From the NCBI GenBank assembly GCA_026545765.1, contig CM048841.1:102505352-102569351 (forward strand): DNA of 64,000 bases, given 5' to 3'. The notes beneath the pieces were generated by a model. The model was not told where the DNA came from. It was given only the letters and a program-made list of their open reading frames with translations, and did not search any database. This stretch comes from Plantago major. Lineage: Eukaryota > Streptophyta > Magnoliopsida > Lamiales > Plantaginaceae. This document shows positions 58,894-64,000 of this stretch, in pieces. Position 1 is the first letter of the stretch, and each line of letters opens with the position of its first letter. The position numbers and the translations under genes are program-made.

Positions 58894-59302
58894 CTGGAAA
58901 TAGAATAGCACAACGGATATATATAAATCATTAGAACGGATATATAAATCATTAGAAGAATGGCATTGGTACTTACTTGGAAAATATAACATATTTGAAA
59001 ACTACAAAGGCGAAATCAAATAAAGTGTATATATATATATATATATACCTCAACCATGGCATTCTAAGATGATCTTGCATCTTGGGAGACCAAATAGGAA
59101 CTTTTGCTGAATGGGGTTGATATCTGAAGATGTATTTGAATTCATCATCAGCAAGCCAAAGCACGGCAGATATATACCTCAACCATGACAGCTCCTCCAC
59201 ATCGGATAACTCATCGGATAACCCATCGGGTAATTCTCCTGATGGATTTCTGAGGATGGACATGCTTGAATCAGCAAGCGAAAATAAATAGTGGGCATAT
59301 AG
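58894..59302 (-). repeat. Two extra copies of the DUF295 terminal exon
   Basis: The block 'atacctcaaccatg' recurs at about 59045, 59171 and 59304 with periods of about 126 and 133 bp. On the minus strand each copy reads as a last-exon-like stretch ending WLRY(I/L)Y, for example FKYIFRYQPHSAK. A TA run lies at about 59026-59047. Confidence 0.7.
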
Positions 59303-60307
59303 ATACCTCAACCATGATGGCCTCTCCAGCATATTGGGAAGCGAAACAGGAAATCCTCCCGAATGAGGTTGATTTCTGAAGATGGAGGTGCTTTGATCAG
59401 CGAAAACACATAAAAGTAGTCATCATCTCCATCCTCAGTGAAGCATATGCAATTGCCAACTAGGCCAGAGTTTGGTCTGTGATTATAGACAGCAGAGTAT
59501 CTAGGACCCAAAAAGACCACTAGACCCTCCAATTTGGACAATCTGACCCAACTTCTGCTGTAAAAATCAAGCTCAAACACCTCCCACGAGCATTGTGGCT
59601 TGCGTTCCAGCATGAACAATCGATCCCTGCTGTTGCTGCTGCTGCTGCTAACTACTAGCCGTCTCTCATGGTTACCATACATATTAGGTGAGTCTACTGC
59701 TATTAGATCGAGGGGCATGCGTTCAACTACTAGGTGTTTCTTGATATTAGGTGCAGGTGATTCTTCTAGTGCAGCCAGTACCCCGAGGGGAGGGGGCATG
59801 TAAAGGAATTAGGTCCCGTCAATAGTTATGCAACAAAAAGTAGTAGTTTTCTGATCATACTTGAAAACAGCAACATCGTGAAAGTACATCTTCTCTGGTC
59901 CAGTTGCGTAGTATATGGATTTCCAATGAGCTGGTGAATATTGAGTACACAACAGGAAACATGGAAATTGGTTGTAAAAGAAATAGACCTTATAACGTAG
60001 ACGACGACGACGGCGAGGAGCAGCAGGTCGATGGGACGAGGAGGAGGAGCAGCTAAGAAAGCACTTGAAGAAGCATTGAGGCGGGTGTGGGAGAGGGTAA
60101 TTGTACCGTTTTTCCTGAGTTTCGATTCTGTAGGTAGCATTCATAATTAGTAGAGTCCTTCGTTCTTAGCCGGTCGATGTAAACTAGCCAATTCCCATCT
60201 CTGCTCGAACCTACACATAGCTCGTCAGAAACGTCACCAATAAAACGTCCAAGGTGGGAGAAAATCGTGCCAAGCTCTGATAAAACCTTGCCAAGGTAAG
60301 AGATCAT
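59303..60307 (-). pseudogene. DUF295-family gene fragment, frameshifted
   Basis: Minus strand, from MISYLGKVLSELG (60307): YIDRLRTKDSTNYECYLQ and SGKTVQLPSP, then a frameshift near 60090. The next frame reads AVFKYDQKTTTFCCI and stops at TAA (59809). It continues with CSWEVFELDFYSRSWVRLSK, VVFLGPRYSAVY and GNCICFTEDGDDDYFYVFSL, typical DUF295 C-terminal strands. No F-box precedes it. Function lost or unproven; it may once have been continuous with the 57734-58893 gene. Confidence 0.65.
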
Positions 60308-60369
60308 CTTGTCTTGTTACAGGCCTTGCTGTTTCTTGTCTTGTGTCTGGTAATCGAATCTCTTAACCC

Positions 60370-60406
<37 letters not shown>

Positions 60407-61275
60407 CTCAGGCAAGTAAGAAAAGGTTTCGTATTTTCTACTACGAGGCATTAGGGGTGGAAATTGGGCCGGGCAATCCAAATTAAACGGGTAATTGTCT
60501 ATGCTCCGGGTTATTCCGGTTATGGGTACCCAAATAAATACCTAATCTCGGTATTGATTTTAAAATTTAAAACCCCATCCCAAATTGGGTAATGAATGAC
60601 AATGTTCGTTGCTATCGCATAGTTTGATATTCTGGAGTATGAACTTTTAAAGCTTATGGTCTGTCGTTCGAATCTATAATGTTTGTTATCAATTTGGTAT
60701 TTTTAGTGAGTAATTAATTTTGTAAAACATCAATTTTTATTTTTTTCCAAATAAATTTTGCGGATCGCAAATCGGATTTAAGTAATGTATATAACGGATC
60801 CGTACGAATTGATCCGCGTTTCGATCCGTTTTGCAGCCCTGCTACATATCATCAGGGGAATCTATTCAACACTAATATACCGTGTTTAGCACGGGGCCGG
60901 TGTTGAAAAAAATAAGTAATGTATATATACATTTAGTGTAATAACTCGAAAAATAAAATAGTTATTTTAGTCGAATCATGTCGAATTTAGTATGATTCGT
61001 AACGAATTAAATTTAAGTGACCTCGAGGCCGATTCGTGAGCCAAATTTAGTATTACCTAAGGAGGAATAATTAGTGATTAGCTAGTAACGTAATCACTAA
61101 CATCACACCTACAATACCCAATTCCAACACGATTTGAACCTAATTACCACCTCTCCATAGCCGCTAGCCTCCTTCTTCTTCTTCTTCTTCTTCTTCTCCA
61201 GCTGAAAATTGAAGCCAATCGAAATTGAAGCAGACAAATACAGCAAAACCAGAAAGGAATCAACTGATTACAACA
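60308..61275. other. Spacer, AAT microsatellite and LSG1 upstream region
   Basis: An AAT microsatellite at about 60370-60406. 'accgtgtttagcacgggg' near 60880 is related to the 'cgtagcgatgtcacgg' motif at 21309. The LSG1 leader carries a CTT run (about 61171-61197). No gene supported. Confidence 0.5.
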
Positions 61276-64000
61276 ATGGTAGGAAAAGGGGAAAAAGGCA
61301 CCCTAGGTCGAGCCCTCGTCAAGCACCACAACCAGATGATCCAACAAACCAAGGAGAAAGGTAGGTTATACCGCAGCCAGCATAAGAAGGTTCTAGAATC
61401 CGTCACCGAGATCAGCGACATCGACGCCGTCATCCAGCAGGCCGATGAGGCTCACCGTCTCTACTCCGACATCAATCCTCCTGTCAACCTCTCCACCATC
61501 AATCTGTAATTGCTTCTCCTTTCTGCTCTTTTGTTTGCTTATTGAGTTGATTTAGCTAATTGGAATGAGTTTGCGAGCTGTTTTGTTGTGTCTCTTGTTT
61601 GGTTGAGCAATTGATTTGATTGATTGAATTGAGTTTGGAACCAGCATCAGTATGTAATTGTTCCTCCTTCGTCCTTATTGTTTGCTTATGTAGTTGATTT
61701 AGTTAATTGAAATGAGATTGTGAGCTGTTTTGTTGTGTCTCTTGTTTGGTTGAGCAATTGATTTGATTGATTGAATTGAGTTTGGGAAGTGTTGTTTATT
61801 GTGTACTGGGCATGTGGCAGGGACTCTGGTTCGAGAATCAGTGAGATGACACCGGAGGAAAGGAGGGAGCAGCAGAAGAAAGAGGAGGCGTTGCATGCCA
61901 GTAGCCTTCGTATTCCTCGCAGGTATGGTGCTTCATTATTGTTTTCTTTATAATTTCTATGCATAATTGGGTCGTCTATATAGTTACTGGTGAGGTTGAT
62001 GTATGTGGTTATCATTGTCCAGACCGGCGTGGAACGCTAACATGTCTTTCGACGAGCTTGATTCTAATGAGAAAGAAGCTTTTCTTGAGTGGCGCCGCAT
62101 CCTTGCTGGGTAAGTCTACAATTACCTATTACAAAACTGATTTAAATTTTGCAGAATGGCTTGCTAGAAGTGCATTTGGATATGTCATAAGTTATTTCAC
62201 TGTCGATATGCTGTGCTTTGCTACTTGCTATGCTATAATATGTCCCTGTTATTGTCTTTAGCTTTGTAGTTGGCAAGGTTTTTGCAAAATTGCCTTTTTT
62301 TCCTCTAACGAACAGCATGTTATCTTCTTGACCATTGCAGGCTTGAGGAGAACGAGAGTCTAGTTCTTACCCCATTCGAGAAGAACCTAGATATCTGGAG
62401 ACAGCTCTGGAGGGTTCTTGAGCGCAGTGATCTGGTAAGGCCGTCTCTTTATGTTTTAGATATTTTGAGGGGCTGATTGTTTTGAACGTGGGTATTGGCT
62501 TATCATGATCTCCAAGTGGCTCTGTTTACCATTTACTTAAAGTAATCGCAACACTGAGGAGTGCTGAAATTAATTGAGTGGTGAAAGTTCCAACTTGTAT
62601 GATATAGATTAAGAACATTAAGTCAAGTACTTCAATTTTTTCCCTCCTTTTTCCCCTACAATTTTTTTTTCTTGTGTTGACTGCTACTGCAGTACTGCAT
62701 ATAGTTACGCGAACAAGATTCTAATTCTCATCTTTATATAATGTACCGTTCTAATGGTTCAGTGGAACAAAAAAAAATACAGGTTTTTGTAGTCTCTCAA
62801 ATCAGCCAGCAGTAATAGTTAGACAAATTATATTAATCCTCTTGATGTTTGGTAAATTTGACGGTTGGAGATGTAAGTATCGCACGTCATGTAGCTTAGT
62901 GCCTCTTGAAGGGAGTTGTGGAGTTGATATTGCTTAATATGCCTGTCTGTTCCACATGTTCCATTCCTTTCCACCGCAGAACTATTCATAAATTCCTGTG
63001 ATGGATTTTAGTGTTCTATAGGGATTGGAGCTTAAGAGTTTTGCTTAGGCATTTTGCATTTGAAATTGATCCGAAACTCACATGAGGTTATATGTTTACA
63101 ACATTACTGAATTGCCGTGGCTCTTAACAATCCAAGATCATTATTTAAGATCAGGATGATCTTTATTGAAGATCCTCGACATAGGATTAAGAAGATTATT
63201 TGAAATTCTGCTTTCATCAGACTAGGGAAGAAGGAACTCATGTGAAAAGCCTGCTTAGTTTCTAGTTCCTGACTGGCTATCTTATAATTGCTTTCAATTT
63301 GGCCCGACACAGTCGTGATCCAATTATTTATTTATTTTGAAAGGGTAAAGGCTGACATTTTTAATTCATTCCATTTGCTTTTCTTCTTGTGAGACACACA
63401 GAAGTACCAACTCAGTTCCAGGATGACCAACTCTTTATAGTTCACAATCTAATTATAGGAGAAAAACAAAAGGAGGCAAAATATAAAAAATCAGTTCCTA
63501 AGTTTGTTTTCATGTATCAATTTTATGGAGCACTTCAATTTTCTATCAGGTTCTAACCCTCGTAATTTTTGTTTGTGAAGATTGTGATGGTTGTTGATGC
63601 GAGGGATCCTCTCTTTTACCGCTGTCCTGATCTTGAGGTAATTCTTCGCTATCTTAAATATCGCTTCCCTTCCCATCATTAACAAAATCTGGGATCATCT
63701 TAGAAATGGTGTTCAAACATGCTATAAATATCTCCTTGTCATAAAATTTACATGCCAAGTCTGTTTTACCAAAATTGCAGGCATATGCTCGAGAAATTGA
63801 TGAGCATAAAAAGACATTACTTCTAGTGAACAAGGCAGATCTTCTACCTCTTTCTGTTAGGTCAGTGGTACAGCTGCACATCTTTTTCCTTGGTTTTATC
63901 TCATATCTGGTGTCCTAAAAGTTTGATTGTATGTTTCAGAGAAAAATGGGCTAAATACTTCCACGAGAACGGGATTCTCTTTCTTTTCTGGTCAGCTAAG
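61276..64000 (+). CDS. LSG1: LSG1 large-subunit GTPase, N-terminal part (continues beyond the window)
   Basis: Exons 61276-61505, 61821-61922, 62023-62109, 62341-62434, 63581-63637, 63781-63860 and 63940 onward, phases consistent, about 237 residues visible. Motifs: MVGKGEKGTLGRALVKHHN and the conserved KVLESVTEISDIDAVI start, TPFEKNLDIWRQLWRVLERS, then the circularly permuted GTPase core with VMVVDARDPLFYRCPDLE and G4 LLVNKADLLP, and WSAK near the end. LSG1 acts in cytoplasmic 60S maturation, releasing NMD3. A 148-bp tandem duplication lies in intron 1 and repeats the exon 1 donor. The rest of the gene lies beyond 64000. Confidence 0.95.
61492..61800 (+). repeat. Tandem duplication spanning the LSG1 exon 1 donor
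   Basis: Two copies offset by 148 bp. GTAATTG occurs at 61506 and 61654, both followed by 'tttgcttat.tagttgattta' and 'ctgttttgttgtgtctcttg'. Confidence 0.85.

Noticed and set aside
1..64000. tRNA, rRNA or organelle-derived segments
   Set aside because: None recognised by reading; a covariance-model search would be needed to exclude them.

Overview
This is nuclear DNA of a eudicot land plant. The support is long AT-rich spacers, GT-AG introns, plant-specific families (IQ67-domain protein, chloroplast outer-envelope Omp85 protein, S-protein homologs, F-box/DUF295) and dense Copia, CACTA and MITE sequence. The species cannot be named from the sequence alone.

Layout. 1-1.2 kb: spacer holding an 865-bp foldback element. 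2.1-6.1 kb (+): intact six-exon IQD gene, a calmodulin-binding, microtubule-associated scaffold type. 7.9-10.4 kb (+): GT14 (Core-2/I-branching-like) glycosyltransferase with a single coding exon and a repeat-filled intron in its 3' UTR. 10.4-16.3 kb: spacer with tandem and minisatellite repeats. 16.4-20.5 kb (-): intact eleven-exon OEP39/OEP36-type Omp85 protein without POTRA domains. 20.7-35.7 kb: an S-protein-homolog (SPH) locus, with one intact gene at 25.4 kb, a broken duplicate at 33.9 kb and a second intact gene at 35.3 kb. The locus is interrupted by a 1.6-kb degenerate tandem array, a Copia fragment, a 1.4-kb TG..CA element and a small two-exon gene at 30.6 kb. 35.7-43.4 kb: spacer with MITEs, a chimera of captured ADC and ALA1-type P4-ATPase fragments, a second small two-exon gene at 42.0 kb and one end of a CACTA transposon.

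43.4-57.1 kb is a three-level retrotransposon nest. Copia B (-) was split by Copia A (+, 5-bp duplication GAAAG), and A was split by the internally deleted Copia C (+, duplication CAGTT). 57.7-60.3 kb (-): a broken F-box/DUF295 locus with a tandemly repeated terminal exon. 61.3-64 kb (+): the 5' part of the ribosome-assembly GTPase LSG1, which runs off the window.

The host genes look like independent housekeeping or family genes and not a pathway cluster. The most unusual candidates are the two small two-exon genes at 30.6 and 42.0 kb. They share a similar start, a YD-spaced helical first exon, a low-complexity acidic second exon, and promoters with telo-box-like and GGGCC/TGGGC motifs. Neither resembles a family I know.
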